A stretch of 64,000 nt of DNA from an uncultured Saprospiraceae bacterium (GCA_938015435.1 CALLPN010000018.1:62001-126000); one strand, 5' to 3'; shown: positions 43,838-53,795, numbered from the stretch's first letter. A program made the numbers and translations. Notes: generated by a model not told the origin, from the letters alone.

Positions 43838-45439
43838 ATGAAAAAGTTAATGTTATGCTGTTTTTTCCTTACTGCACTATTCCTTACATCATGTAGTGAC
43901 GACGAAAAACTATTGGGCACAGAATCTGTAGACCAAGCAGCGCAAGACGTAGAATACTCAGAAAGAACTTGTAATTCGACTGACCACCAACATTCTTTGA
44001 TGAATGACTCGCATTACAAATCGAGCTACGATAAACGTGTACAAAAGCTAAGTACACTGGCTCAAACAAGAAGTGTAGAAGATTGTACAGAACCTATTGT
44101 ATTAGCAGTGGCGGTTCACTTTCAAAATATAAGTAATCCGGACCAAGCTTGTCTAAGAGCATTAGCTCAAACGCAGATAGACATTCTTAATGCAGATTAC
44201 CAAGCGCAGAATAGCGACGTATCCAACTTTGATGCGGTTGCAGGAAACTACCCTGGAGTAGTACCTACAGATGCTTGTGTGAAGTTCTGTTTAGCAGACC
44301 AAAATCACCCTTCAGGATCAGGAATCGCAAATGGAACTGTAGCTGTAACATTTAATACAGTATCAGGAGACAACGCTCCTGCTTGGGCTGACTACATCAA
44401 TATATTTGTAAGACCAAATCTTGGATTTTTAGGGTACTCACCACTAGGTGGAGCTGGAAATGGAGATGGTGTAGTCATCGATGCTGGAGCATTTGCAAGT
44501 GGCACAGGATGTGGACAAGTATCACCACAAGCGCCATACGATCTAGGACGTACTCTTACTCACGAATTGGGTCACTACTTACTACTAGATCACCTTTGGG
44601 GTAATGGAGGATGTGGATCAGATGACGGTATCTCTGATACACCATCTCAAACTGACTCTAATTATGGATGTCCATCTGCTAATACTAGCTCTTGTGGATC
44701 TATAGACCTACACATGAGTTACATGGATTACACTAATGATGAGTGTATGTACATGTTTTCTAATCAGCAAGCTAGCACAATGAATAACTATGTAACTGCA
44801 AACTTCCAATCACTCATTACTAAAGCTCAGACAGTATGTTCTGCTAACGAAGGTGATGGAAACGGTGACAATGACAGTGATGGAAACGATGACAACGAAG
44901 GTGATGGAAACGATGACAATGAAGGTGATGGAAACGGTGACGATGAAGGTGATGGAAACGGTGATGATGAAGGTGATGATGAAGGTGATGATCAAGGTGA
45001 TGACGAAGGTGATGATCAAGATCCAAACGGATGTAATGGTTATGAAATAACACTAAGCCTTACATTCGACGACTATCCTGAAGAAACTAGATGGGTGATC
45101 AAAAATGTTGACACTGGAGAGAGGATGGCTTTTGGTAAAAATTATGATGAATCTTTCATAGGTCAAACTATACAAGAAGATATCTGCTTACCGGATGGAT
45201 GTTACAAGCTTGTAGTAAGAGATAGCTATGGTGATGGTATCTGCTGTAACTATGGAGATGGAACATTCTCAATATTAGATGAAGATGGTTCAGAGTTCTT
45301 TTACTCAGATGGTAACTTTGGAAATAGAGAAAGAGTTGATTTCTGTATCGATAGCGGACAATACAGAAAAGGTAGTAGTGAAAAAGATGCAAAAGCAACT
45401 AACCTAGTGCAAAAGGCACAAAGGACTGTAGATAAGTAG
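43838..45439 (+). CDS. M43-type zinc metalloprotease lipoprotein with acidic repeat linker
   Basis: A 533-residue lipoprotein. The start at 43838 gives a signal ending LTSC (C19 region); a longer frame from 43766 would spoil it. The protease domain (about residues 80-330) is of the pappalysin-like M43 type with HELGHYLLLDH at 242-252, matching HExxHxxGxxH spacing though with L for G, and a met-turn SYMDYTNDECM. Residues about 340-395 are a Gly/Asp/Glu/Asn repeat, probably a calcium-binding flexible linker. The C-terminal 120 residues (NGYEITLSLTFDDYPEETRW, then CYKLVVRDSYGDGICCNYG) are a known Bacteroidota/eukaryote-shared beta domain. A terminator follows at 45469. Confidence 0.85.
   Translation: MKKLMLCCFFLTALFLTSCSDDEKLLGTESVDQAAQDVEYSERTCNSTDHQHSLMNDSHYKSSYDKRVQKLSTLAQTRSVEDCTEPIVLAVAVHFQNISNPDQACLRALAQTQIDILNADYQAQNSDVSNFDAVAGNYPGVVPTDACVKFCLADQNHPSGSGIANGTVAVTFNTVSGDNAPAWADYINIFVRPNLGFLGYSPLGGAGNGDGVVIDAGAFASGTGCGQVSPQAPYDLGRTLTHELGHYLLLDHLWGNGGCGSDDGISDTPSQTDSNYGCPSANTSSCGSIDLHMSYMDYTNDECMYMFSNQQASTMNNYVTANFQSLITKAQTVCSANEGDGNGDNDSDGNDDNEGDGNDDNEGDGNGDDEGDGNGDDEGDDEGDDQGDDEGDDQDPNGCNGYEITLSLTFDDYPEETRWVIKNVDTGERMAFGKNYDESFIGQTIQEDICLPDGCYKLVVRDSYGDGICCNYGDGTFSILDEDGSEFFYSDGNFGNRERVDFCIDSGQYRKGSSEKDAKATNLVQKAQRTVDK
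44851..45020 (+). repeat. 24-bp and 12-bp tandem repeats inside the protease linker
   Basis: The coding sequence contains four near-identical 24-bp units (GGTGATGGAAACGRTGAYRA plus a GAA-type end), followed by four 12-bp units alternating GGTGATGATGAA, GGTGATGATCAA and GGTGATGACGAA. They encode EGDGNDDN- and EGDD-type runs. All units preserve the frame, so the copy number could vary without disrupting the gene. Confidence 0.85.
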
Positions 45440-45468
45440 TATCCAAAACTAACATACTTTGAATTTAG

Positions 45469-45507
45469 AGCTGGTCCAGTAGGAAACTATTGGGTCAGCT
45501 TTTTTTT
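45469..45507 (+). terminator. Intrinsic terminator after the M43 protease
   Basis: AGCTG at 45469 pairs with CAGCT through a long, partly mismatched stem (GTCCAGTA with TATTGGGT) around a 6-base loop, then seven T residues. It lies 30 bp after the stop. Confidence 0.8.
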
Positions 45508-45702
45508 GTACAGGACTTCCAAAAAACATTTCAAGATTGACCCAAGTTGCCTATCATTCCATTCAACGAAATTGGGTTTATTAATATAGCACTATTATTA
45601 AACTTACAATGTAAGCAGATTCAAACAGAATAGATATTCTCTTTACAATTCCACTTCCGCTCAAAACAATTAGTTGAACATCAACTCTAGAATACACAAA
45701 TA

Positions 45703-47166
45703 CTACAACTGATACTTAAGGCCCAACCCTATGCCTTTCATTATATATTTTTGCGTTACAAAATCTATATCAGAGATAGAATGAGTACGTTGTAAATTTG
45801 CCGATACAGAAAGATGCAAGCTTTGAGATAATGGATAAATTAATCCAAATTTAGTTCTGTAACCTATTCCTAATTTCGGTGTAAAGTATGAAGGAGAAGA
45901 AACAATCGCAAGATCTACATCAACCATTTTCCCATAAAAAGATTGATACACATTTAGAGAAATTCCAGCTTCTGCAAATAGAGAAAAATTTCCAACATTT
46001 GCTTGTATTCCTGCATTCATAGGAATAGAAAATAATCTTTGACTATTATATTCGATGAGTGTATGCTTGACTTTCGAATTAACATTCGCAGAGCCGAAAC
46101 TAGTTATTGTATCTCCATTTGCCTTATATTGTAATAGTACAGGATAATTATCATCAACTAAGATGGTATCATTCATATAATTTATCGTTGCCACTTCATT
46201 GATATGTGTGTATTCCAATCCAGCAGAAATATAGAATCTACTACCTATAAACTTAGAGACCGCCAATCCAACTTGAATCGACTCTAGTTGTTTTTCGGAA
46301 CTATTACGCATAGCAACATGATCATTATAAATGTCTGATGTAGAAACCAATTCCCTATTTGTCGAGTAAACAGATGCATAAGCCTCTAATAAGATAGGCT
46401 GCTTATTCATTCTATATTCATCACTATTACAGTTAGTACTTTTTATAATAATCGGATCAAAATCTGCTTCAAGAATGTTATCATTGTATAGCGTCATCCT
46501 AATGGAATTGATCGAAGGAAAAACTAAATCAATAGTAGAGTTAGTTGTTACATTAATAGAAGACTCCAATTTAACTGACTCTTCCAAAACTATACTTTCA
46601 GAAGAAAAAATAAATCTATCGATCATTGTATTATTACTAATTACATTCTTCTCTTTGATTTGATTATTTGATTTCTCATCACTCACAGTCGCAAGTCCTC
46701 CTGTTTCCAAAAAATAATTTCCATTCTTTAGTGAGTTTCCTATTGGTGTAGATACATTAGAAAATTGACTTTCGTTCTTTGCTTTATTTTGAATTACATT
46801 ATTAATTACAATTGTTTCATTGGCAATACTTTTAGATTGCCCCTCACCACTTTCAATCGATACAATGTCATTATTCTTTTCATTTTCAAATTCATTATTC
46901 TCTACCACATATTCACTTCCGCTTGATATTTCTTGCTGTCGAGTTACTACATTTTTTGATCCCATATCAATATCACTAACTATATAGACTGCCGCAGCAA
47001 TAAAGAGCAGTCTACTTACTACTCCAAACAGCCAGAAGACAAAAGGTCTTTTCTTATTCTCTTCTTTATCAAGATTCAATCTTGCTATCATATCGTCAGC
47101 ATCTATACTTTCGACATGACCATCAAATCGATCTTTAAATGTAGACCCTAAGCCGTTTTTACGCAT
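45703..47166 (-). CDS. Inner-membrane-anchored protein with barrel-like C-terminus, sigma-linked
   Basis: A 487-residue protein I cannot assign to a named family. Residues 1-43 are cytoplasmic and charged, residues 45-66 form one transmembrane helix (FVFWLFGVVSRLLFIAAAVYI), and residues 67-220 are a low-complexity N/S/E-rich linker. Residues about 250-487 show repeated amphipathic strands (IQVGLAVSKFIGSRFYISAGLEYTH, LFSIPMNAGIQANVGNFSLFAEAGISLNV, FTPKLGIGYRTKFGLIYPLSQSLHLSVSANLQ), ending IGLGLKYQL, as in small outer-membrane barrels of the PorT/OmpW kind. Its start overlaps the ECF sigma gene by 19 bp, so it is probably the cognate anti-sigma regulator. One chain joining both membranes would be unusual. 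Confidence 0.6.
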   Translation of the reverse strand: MRKNGLGSTFKDRFDGHVESIDADDMIARLNLDKEENKKRPFVFWLFGVVSRLLFIAAAVYIVSDIDMGSKNVVTRQQEISSGSEYVVENNEFENEKNNDIVSIESGEGQSKSIANETIVINNVIQNKAKNESQFSNVSTPIGNSLKNGNYFLETGGLATVSDEKSNNQIKEKNVISNNTMIDRFIFSSESIVLEESVKLESSINVTTNSTIDLVFPSINSIRMTLYNDNILEADFDPIIIKSTNCNSDEYRMNKQPILLEAYASVYSTNRELVSTSDIYNDHVAMRNSSEKQLESIQVGLAVSKFIGSRFYISAGLEYTHINEVATINYMNDTILVDDNYPVLLQYKANGDTITSFGSANVNSKVKHTLIEYNSQRLFSIPMNAGIQANVGNFSLFAEAGISLNVYQSFYGKMVDVDLAIVSSPSYFTPKLGIGYRTKFGLIYPLSQSLHLSVSANLQRTHSISDIDFVTQKYIMKGIGLGLKYQL

Positions 47167-47714
47167 GACTCTTGTTTTTTAATAATTTCAATTTTTTCTC
47201 TGAGCATCGCCTTCGCTCTGAATAACCTTGTTCTTGATGAAGCCGTTTCGACACCTAGCAGATCCCCTATTTCTTGATGTGAATAACCATCTATTACATG
47301 AAGGTTAAATACCTCTTTATATTTGATAGGTAGTTGATGAATCAGATCATACATTTCTTGCATAGTTAATTGTTGTAAAATCCCTGCATCAAACTGTACT
47401 TCTCCAGAATGTACTTCATCCACATCTACGGTTGTTATTCTTTTTTTCTTCAGCGCATTGATACACGTTCTTATTGCAATAGTTGAGATCCAAGATTCGA
47501 CCTTACCTTTCCTAGCATCATACATCTGTATCTTAGCTAAGATTCGAATCAGACTCTCCTGCACCATATCTTTTGCCGACTCTGTATCCTTAATATATCT
47601 TCTACAAATAGCATACAGGAAACCACTATACTCACGAACCAATGCTCGCTGGCTTGCCGGATTGTTTTTGACGCAACCTGAGATGATTTCCTGTATGTGT
47701 TTTTGGTTTATCAT
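47148..47714 (-). CDS. ECF sigma-70 factor
   Basis: A 188-residue sigma factor. Region 2 lies at about 20-90: LVREYSGFLYAICRRYIKDTESAKDMVQESLIRILAKIQMYD, then GKVESWISTIAIRTCINALKKKR. Region 4 lies at about 125-175 and contains LPIKYKEVFNLHVIDGYSHQEIGDLLGVETASSRTRLFRAK. It is flanked by a lipoprotein gene ending 10 bp upstream and by the membrane-anchored barrel gene, whose start overlaps it by 19 bp. This differs from the FecR-type locus at 39-41 kb. Its target genes are unknown. Confidence 0.92.
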   Translation of the reverse strand: MINQKHIQEIISGCVKNNPASQRALVREYSGFLYAICRRYIKDTESAKDMVQESLIRILAKIQMYDARKGKVESWISTIAIRTCINALKKKRITTVDVDEVHSGEVQFDAGILQQLTMQEMYDLIHQLPIKYKEVFNLHVIDGYSHQEIGDLLGVETASSRTRLFRAKAMLREKIEIIKKQESCVKTA

Positions 47715-47724
47715 TAAGATAATA

Positions 47725-49842
47725 CTAAAATTCCTTTATTCCTAAATCATAGGAAGTTTCAACTTGACCTGGAGCCAGATAAAAAGTATCTGTTCGATGT
47801 AATACAATATTTGGATTTGTTGACATTAAATAAAAATCACTATCAATAGCATCATCCAATCCTTGATTTGAAGGAGAAACTTCAATGTCATCCAGTATTA
47901 CGGTTGGATCTGTAGTTCCATATCGGAAGTAAAAATTCTTATCCGGTATAAGACCAAAATATACACGATCCCCATTATCTAAATCAATTATATTAAAAAT
48001 TTCTATCAGTTGATAACTCTCGATATAAGTCTGAAATACGGTATTAGGATTTTCAACATCTGTCAAAACATATGATTTTGGTCGCTTTCCAACCTCGTTA
48101 GCATCTTGAATTCCATCTTGATTATCATCATCCCAAATTCTAGTTATTATTGTACCCGATTCTTCTGTTTGATTAATAGCTAATTTGAAACTCAATTCTA
48201 AATCATCCTCTACTTGAATACTCCCTGCTACAATATCTCCTACTTGGTTTCCAATTTCAGTGAAATCGATAGCTATTTCAATCGGAATATTGTACTGTTT
48301 CTTTAAAATATTCAGAGGTAAACTTCCATCTAATGAATATGCTAATAAAAAATTATCAGCCGTGGGAATTTCTACCTTATTGGTAATTACTAACAAATTT
48401 CCATCTAATAGTAACACTTGTAAGTTATCTACAGTAGGGTTGAAAATTTCACTGCTCTGGTTACCGAATCTATAATCTATAAACTGATCAACATCATTAC
48501 ATAAATTAATGTCCCCCAGATCAACAAAATTATCTGTTGAAGTCAGTACTAATTCGTCCGAATATACCTTGCTAGCAGAGTAATAAGCATAAACATTCCA
48601 TTCACTATTATCACAGAAAGCAAAAGCGCCGTTAACGATTCCATTTTGATCACTATAAAAGACTTTAGATTTCGTTCCTATTTTGATAAATACATAGGCA
48701 TCAAGTATAGGCTGTTGATTACAAGTTAATATTCTTCCTATGAAGTTACCAACTTCAACATTAGTTACAATTAAACCTAAGTCATTTGTCTCTTCTGTTA
48801 ATCGACCCAATGCGATTCCATCCTCACAAGATCCATTCACAAATAGAACCAAATCAACATCCGCTGGTACTTTAGCTTCAAAATATCCCCGTTCATTAGT
48901 AGTTCCCATTCCACAATCAAGAGAATTTTGGACTACTATAGTTATCTCAGCATTTGGAATAGGTACTCCATTGATGTCTGCGATGATCCCACTTATACAA
49001 GCTAATCGATATGGATAATCACAATTCCAAAAAGAAAAATGAGATACCTCTCCTACAAAATAATCTCCTACTAGAGTCGAACTTCCTTCTTCCTTCCATT
49101 CTCCAGTCTCTTCATCTAGATACCACAATGGCATAGAGCCAGATCCATCTACATCTACGCCTTTATCACCAACATAAAACGATAATTCTACATTATCACC
49201 AACCAATAATTCATTTCCTTGCGCATCATAAATATCTAGGGAAAACATACCTTGAGTAGCCAATTGGACATTCTCGCCCTCTTTATCAACACCTCTCAAA
49301 TCACCAGGCATATTATTTATAGTAGCATCATCAAACGGATCGAACCAGTGTCCTTTGAGCATTACCTGTCCATTATAAATAGAACTATCTTGGTTTAGGA
49401 CTGAGTTGGGACCAAATTTTACTTTTGATTTATTTTGAACTGAAAATTCACCACCTAAGGCGGCAGAAAATTCGGCAATTGTCGTTTGAGGAATTACTTC
49501 AATATTAAGGTAGGACAGTTTCCCTGGTTCATTAAAAGCAAACCTGTATTGCGGTAAATAACCTAGTTTATCTACCTTAAGGAGGCTTCCATTACTACTT
49601 ATCTCAACGCTTTGAAAGAAATAGACTCCATTTTCATCAGTAATAGTTGTGACATTCGCTATTGAAACTTCTGCATCAGCGATCGAGTTTCCATCCACAT
49701 CGACAACAATACCAGTTAATCTGCTTTCTTCCGTAATTTCTGTAGTACCTGTACCAGGTTCAAATTCCATAAGGTGCTCATCCTTTCTACAACTTGATAT
49801 CGCAATGAGAATGGTTATTAGTAGTATGAATATATTTTTCAT
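47725..49842 (-). CDS. Lipoprotein with carboxypeptidase-like regulatory domains
   Basis: A 705-residue lipoprotein, first gene of the three-gene operon with the ECF sigma factor. The signal MKNIFILLITILIAISSC has its lipobox cysteine at 18. Residues about 40-110 are a carboxypeptidase-like regulatory domain (LTGIVVDVDGNSIADAEVSIANV). A second copy is at about 280-350 (ISGIIADINGVPIPNAEITIVVQ), followed by a third (IGRILTCNQQPILDAYVFIKIG). Between them, GDYFVGEVSHFSFWNCDYP resembles modules from CILP-like proteins. No enzyme motif is visible. It may act as a surface sensor or structural protein; the operon suggests it is controlled with the sigma factor. Confidence 0.72.
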   Translation of the reverse strand: MKNIFILLITILIAISSCRKDEHLMEFEPGTGTTEITEESRLTGIVVDVDGNSIADAEVSIANVTTITDENGVYFFQSVEISSNGSLLKVDKLGYLPQYRFAFNEPGKLSYLNIEVIPQTTIAEFSAALGGEFSVQNKSKVKFGPNSVLNQDSSIYNGQVMLKGHWFDPFDDATINNMPGDLRGVDKEGENVQLATQGMFSLDIYDAQGNELLVGDNVELSFYVGDKGVDVDGSGSMPLWYLDEETGEWKEEGSSTLVGDYFVGEVSHFSFWNCDYPYRLACISGIIADINGVPIPNAEITIVVQNSLDCGMGTTNERGYFEAKVPADVDLVLFVNGSCEDGIALGRLTEETNDLGLIVTNVEVGNFIGRILTCNQQPILDAYVFIKIGTKSKVFYSDQNGIVNGAFAFCDNSEWNVYAYYSASKVYSDELVLTSTDNFVDLGDINLCNDVDQFIDYRFGNQSSEIFNPTVDNLQVLLLDGNLLVITNKVEIPTADNFLLAYSLDGSLPLNILKKQYNIPIEIAIDFTEIGNQVGDIVAGSIQVEDDLELSFKLAINQTEESGTIITRIWDDDNQDGIQDANEVGKRPKSYVLTDVENPNTVFQTYIESYQLIEIFNIIDLDNGDRVYFGLIPDKNFYFRYGTTDPTVILDDIEVSPSNQGLDDAIDSDFYLMSTNPNIVLHRTDTFYLAPGQVETSYDLGIKEF

Positions 49843-50021
49843 TGATTTTGATCTTATTAGATTTAAAATAACAAATTGTTTCTAATTACGGCCGCTTACT
49901 ATTCATTACAGGACTAACATTCAAAACGTTTCAGTAGAAATGAAGAAATATATTACAAGTCTTAAAACTATCCTTCAAAACAACTATCTTCATGTACTTA
50001 TAAATACCAACAAAGCGTCAT

Positions 50022-52034
50022 ATGTCCAATAAAAAATCAAGTCGACAAGAAAGAAGAGCTGCAGAGAGGAAACTTAAAAAGTCTAACAATACTGCTGGCA
50101 ATGGCATTACTAATCCAGTCCAGTCAAATATTAAGTCTTCTAATTGGATGTATGGTTTGATCGCTATTATCATCACATTTATATGCTTCAGCAACGTAGG
50201 TGGCTTGGAGTTTGTCAATTGGGATGATGATAAAAACTTCGCTGAAAACCCAGCCGTAGTCAACTTTAACATGGGTGATTTTTCGGCATTGACTACTGAC
50301 ATATTCACTACTCCGGTTATAGGCAACTATAATCCATTAACTATTTTCTCTTTTGCTATGGATAAGGTTATGTTTGGATTAGATAATCCTGGCGCATGGC
50401 ATTGGGAGAATCTACTCTTTCATCTTTTCTGTGTATTTTTCGTCTATCGCATTTGTATACTGCTAGGATTGACGTGGAAAGGTGGTTTATTCGTAGCCAT
50501 ACTATTCGGTATACACCCCATGAGAGTAGAATCTGTCACTTGGGTCACAGAGCGAAAGGATGTATTATTTGGTTTCTTCTTTCTATCGGCTTTATACATC
50601 TACATTAGAAATAAAATCACTCCAAAGAAGCTAGACATCTTATGGATCACTATACTGATGATCCTCTCTTGCTTATCGAAAATACAAGCGGTTGCATTAC
50701 CACTTACGATGCTTGCGGCAGACTACTATATGGATAAAGATCTAAGCTTTAAAAACTTATATGCTAAAGCACATTACTTTGCTATTTCAATGGCAACTGG
50801 TCTAATTGGAATTTCCTTCTTAAACCAGCAAGGCTCGATTGAAACTGTTGATAATTTTTCATTTATTCAAAGGATCTTTATTGGAGCCTATTCATTCATT
50901 GTCTATTGTGTCAAACTTATCGTCCCTTATCAACTTTCACCATTGTACCCTTACCCAGAGACTTTACCATGGTTTATCTATGTAAGTATCATAGCCTTAC
51001 CGATCGTGCTATTTGTAATGTATAAAGCGCATAAAACTGGTAAGAAACATATTGTATTTGGACTTGGGATATTTATCGTCAACATCATTTTTCTACTCCA
51101 AATAGTAGGAGCAGGTCAAGGGTTTTTAGCTGATAGATTTAGTTATATTCCTTATCTAGGATTGTTCTTTATATTAGGCTATTACTTCGATCAATTCACT
51201 AAGACTGATCATAAACTTAGGACTGGAACTTATGCCTTAGGTGGGCTATTTGTTGTAGCTATGGGAGTCATGACATTCAACCAAAATAAAATATGGGAAA
51301 ATAGTGGCACTATGTGGAGTCATGTACTTAAGTATCATAAGAATACTGATCTACCTTACGGTAATAGAGCTAACTATTATCGAGATGCAAAATTATATGA
51401 TCTTGCCTTAGCAGATTACAATGAAGCCATTAGACTAAAGCCTAGTAATCCTGAAGCACTTAATAGCCGCGCAAGATTATACTTCAATAAAGGAGGTGCT
51501 GAAAACCTCAAGCTAGCTGCACGCGATTATAATGCTGCGATAGAGAAAAAACTCGCAGAAACAAAGAGTCCTGATCGTGACCAATCTTTAGGGGAATTCT
51601 ATATCAATCTAGGAGCAGCATATGCAATGCTCGGTGACCCTAAAGCCGCAATTACGGAATTCGATAGAGGCCTAACTTTAAAGCCTGATCACGAAACTGG
51701 ATATCTTAATAGATCCGTCATTTACAATCAATTGGGTGACTTCCCTAATGCATTGAAGGATATAGAAACATACTTTAAATACAATCCTTACAATGCTGAT
51801 CTTTGGTATGAATCAGGAAGACTTAAGCGTGCAATGAATCGATTACCTGAAGCCGTAAAGGATTATACTGAGGCGATCAGACTTAACAATACTAAGGGTA
51901 TATTCTTCTACGAAAGAGCACGTACCCAGAGTCAAATCAATCAGATAGATGCAGCCAAGAGAGATTTGGCTAAAGCCATACAACTTGGGTATAACAACAT
52001 CGACCCTGAGTTTAAGGCCTTGATGGGGATGTAG
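50022..52034 (+). CDS. TMTC-like membrane protein with C-terminal TPR repeats
   Basis: A 670-residue protein. After a basic N-terminus (NKKSSRQERRAAERKLKK) come about 11 transmembrane helices (residues about 42-420). FVNWDDDKNFAENP and HPMRVESVTWVTERKDVLFG are the loop signatures of the TMTC/GT-C glycosyltransferase-like family, in which the acidic pair is thought to bind metal or sugar-phosphate. From about residue 440 there are five or six TPR units (DLPYGNRANYYRDAKLYDLALADYNEAIRLKPSNPEA and others). In eukaryotes this family adds O-linked mannose to proteins. A bacterial role is not established, so glycosyl transfer is inferred. Confidence 0.75.
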   Translation: MSNKKSSRQERRAAERKLKKSNNTAGNGITNPVQSNIKSSNWMYGLIAIIITFICFSNVGGLEFVNWDDDKNFAENPAVVNFNMGDFSALTTDIFTTPVIGNYNPLTIFSFAMDKVMFGLDNPGAWHWENLLFHLFCVFFVYRICILLGLTWKGGLFVAILFGIHPMRVESVTWVTERKDVLFGFFFLSALYIYIRNKITPKKLDILWITILMILSCLSKIQAVALPLTMLAADYYMDKDLSFKNLYAKAHYFAISMATGLIGISFLNQQGSIETVDNFSFIQRIFIGAYSFIVYCVKLIVPYQLSPLYPYPETLPWFIYVSIIALPIVLFVMYKAHKTGKKHIVFGLGIFIVNIIFLLQIVGAGQGFLADRFSYIPYLGLFFILGYYFDQFTKTDHKLRTGTYALGGLFVVAMGVMTFNQNKIWENSGTMWSHVLKYHKNTDLPYGNRANYYRDAKLYDLALADYNEAIRLKPSNPEALNSRARLYFNKGGAENLKLAARDYNAAIEKKLAETKSPDRDQSLGEFYINLGAAYAMLGDPKAAITEFDRGLTLKPDHETGYLNRSVIYNQLGDFPNALKDIETYFKYNPYNADLWYESGRLKRAMNRLPEAVKDYTEAIRLNNTKGIFFYERARTQSQINQIDAAKRDLAKAIQLGYNNIDPEFKALMGM

Positions 52035-52139
52035 TTTGAAAAGATCAATTTTTGATTCCAGTTCGATCTTATGTAAAGACCACTAAAGAGCTCAAAATTT
52101 CTTAATAGAATATTAGAGCAAAAACAGTAATTTCGCGGT

Positions 52140-53795
52140 ATGATTATCAGCTTACAGATACAAAATTATGCCATCATTGAGGAGCTCCATGTAGACCTCG
52201 ATAAAGGCCTCAATATCATCACTGGTGAAACGGGTGCAGGTAAGAGTATCCTACTCGGAGCATTAGGCTTGATTATGGGTAAGCGTGCCGATAAGAAAGT
52301 ACTATATCACCAAGATCGCAAATGTATCGTAGAAGCAAGATTCAACGTAGAGAGTTATGATCTAAAAGGATTCTTTGAAATCCATGATCTTGATTACGAA
52401 TCGGAGCTAATCATACGTAGAGAGATTTCACCAGCAGGTAAGTCTAGAGCATTTGTCAATGACACACCAGTCACTTTGGCCATCTTACAAGAGCTTACTA
52501 AATCACTTGTAGATATGCATCAGCAATTTGACACGCTAGATATACATAGTTCTAAGTGGCAGATGGAAGTACTCGATAGTCTCGCTGGAAATGCAAAACT
52601 TTTGACTGCTTATCAAACAGAATTTAAAGAATATAAGGCAGCCGAAAAACGTCTCAAAACATTAGAACAAGAAGCGGCAAATGAACTCAAGGAATTGGAC
52701 TATATCACATTTCAATTTACAGAATTGGACGAGGCCTCTCTAGAGCATGACGAACAACAATCCAAAGAACAATTACTCAATAGATTATCTGGAACGGAAG
52801 ACATTCAGAAAGTAGCTAGTAGTGCACACTTCACAATAGACGAATCGGAGCAGTCGATAGTCAACCAATTACAGTCTATATCCCAAGATCTGGACCACAT
52901 CAAAGAGTTAGATCCGAAGCTATCAGAAAGTTATGATCGTGTACTATCTAGCCTCGAAGAACTTAGGGATATCGCAGCCGTACTCCAAGAAGTAAACGAA
53001 AGCGTAGAACATGATCCTAATCTCGCTCAGGAAACGCAGGATAGATTAGATCTCATCTATCGTCTTCAAAAAAAGCATCAGGTAGTATCTATAGAAGAAC
53101 TACTAACAATACAGACTGATCTACATACAAAGATTAGCTCTCAACAAAAGATGGATGGCGAGATCAATGAAATTGCTTCTAAGATGCACAAATTAGAAAA
53201 GAGCCTCAAAGCAACTGCCAAGAAACTATCCACTAAGAGAAAGAAAACGGCAAAATCATTTGCGAAAAACGTAGAAGAATCTCTCGCTACTCTATCAATG
53301 GAACATGCTAAGATAGATGCTAGACTTACTGAAGCAGAACAGCTCACGCCAACAGGACTAGATAAAATTGAATACTTCTTTTCCGCCAATAAAGGTGGTT
53401 CTCTAGGAGCACTGAAGAATGTCGCTTCTGGAGGTGAGATAAGCCGATTGACTTTGGTCATCAAATCATTAGTTGCTTCATCGATGGCATTGCCTACTTT
53501 GATATTTGATGAGATCGATACTGGAGTATCTGGAGAAGTAGCCAATCGAATGGCCGAAATCATAAGTAAACTAGCTGAGAAGCATCAGGTAATGAGCATC
53601 ACCCATAGCCCTCAGATCGCAGCTAAAGCGAACCATCATTACTTTGTATATAAGCAAGAAACTGATAAGCGGACTATCACTAATATCAAACTCCTTACTG
53701 CTAAAGATCGTATCGTCGAGATTGCTAAGATGCTAAGTGGTAATCCACCTAGTAAAGCTGCCGTAGCAAATGCTAAGGAGTTGATTGGGAAATGA
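52140..53795 (+). CDS. recN: DNA repair protein RecN
   Basis: A 551-residue SMC-like ATPase that gathers DNA double-strand breaks for RecA-mediated repair. Walker A is GETGAGKS at 29-36. The central region (about 150-410) is coiled coil. The C-terminal ABC signature (VASGGEISRLTLVIKSL) and Walker B (PTLIFDEIDTGVSG) are near residues 430-465, followed by the H-loop MSITHSPQIAA. Length and order are normal. It is followed directly by the REP-like repeat region and stops at its edge. Confidence 0.95.
   Translation: MIISLQIQNYAIIEELHVDLDKGLNIITGETGAGKSILLGALGLIMGKRADKKVLYHQDRKCIVEARFNVESYDLKGFFEIHDLDYESELIIRREISPAGKSRAFVNDTPVTLAILQELTKSLVDMHQQFDTLDIHSSKWQMEVLDSLAGNAKLLTAYQTEFKEYKAAEKRLKTLEQEAANELKELDYITFQFTELDEASLEHDEQQSKEQLLNRLSGTEDIQKVASSAHFTIDESEQSIVNQLQSISQDLDHIKELDPKLSESYDRVLSSLEELRDIAAVLQEVNESVEHDPNLAQETQDRLDLIYRLQKKHQVVSIEELLTIQTDLHTKISSQQKMDGEINEIASKMHKLEKSLKATAKKLSTKRKKTAKSFAKNVEESLATLSMEHAKIDARLTEAEQLTPTGLDKIEYFFSANKGGSLGALKNVASGGEISRLTLVIKSLVASSMALPTLIFDEIDTGVSGEVANRMAEIISKLAEKHQVMSITHSPQIAAKANHHYFVYKQETDKRTITNIKLLTAKDRIVEIAKMLSGNPPSKAAVANAKELIGK

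Noticed and set aside
44810..45053. Histidine- and isoleucine/threonine-rich minus-strand frames opposite the protease linker
   Set aside because: They are mirror translations of the in-frame 12/24-bp repeats of the protease gene and have no start signal or family match.
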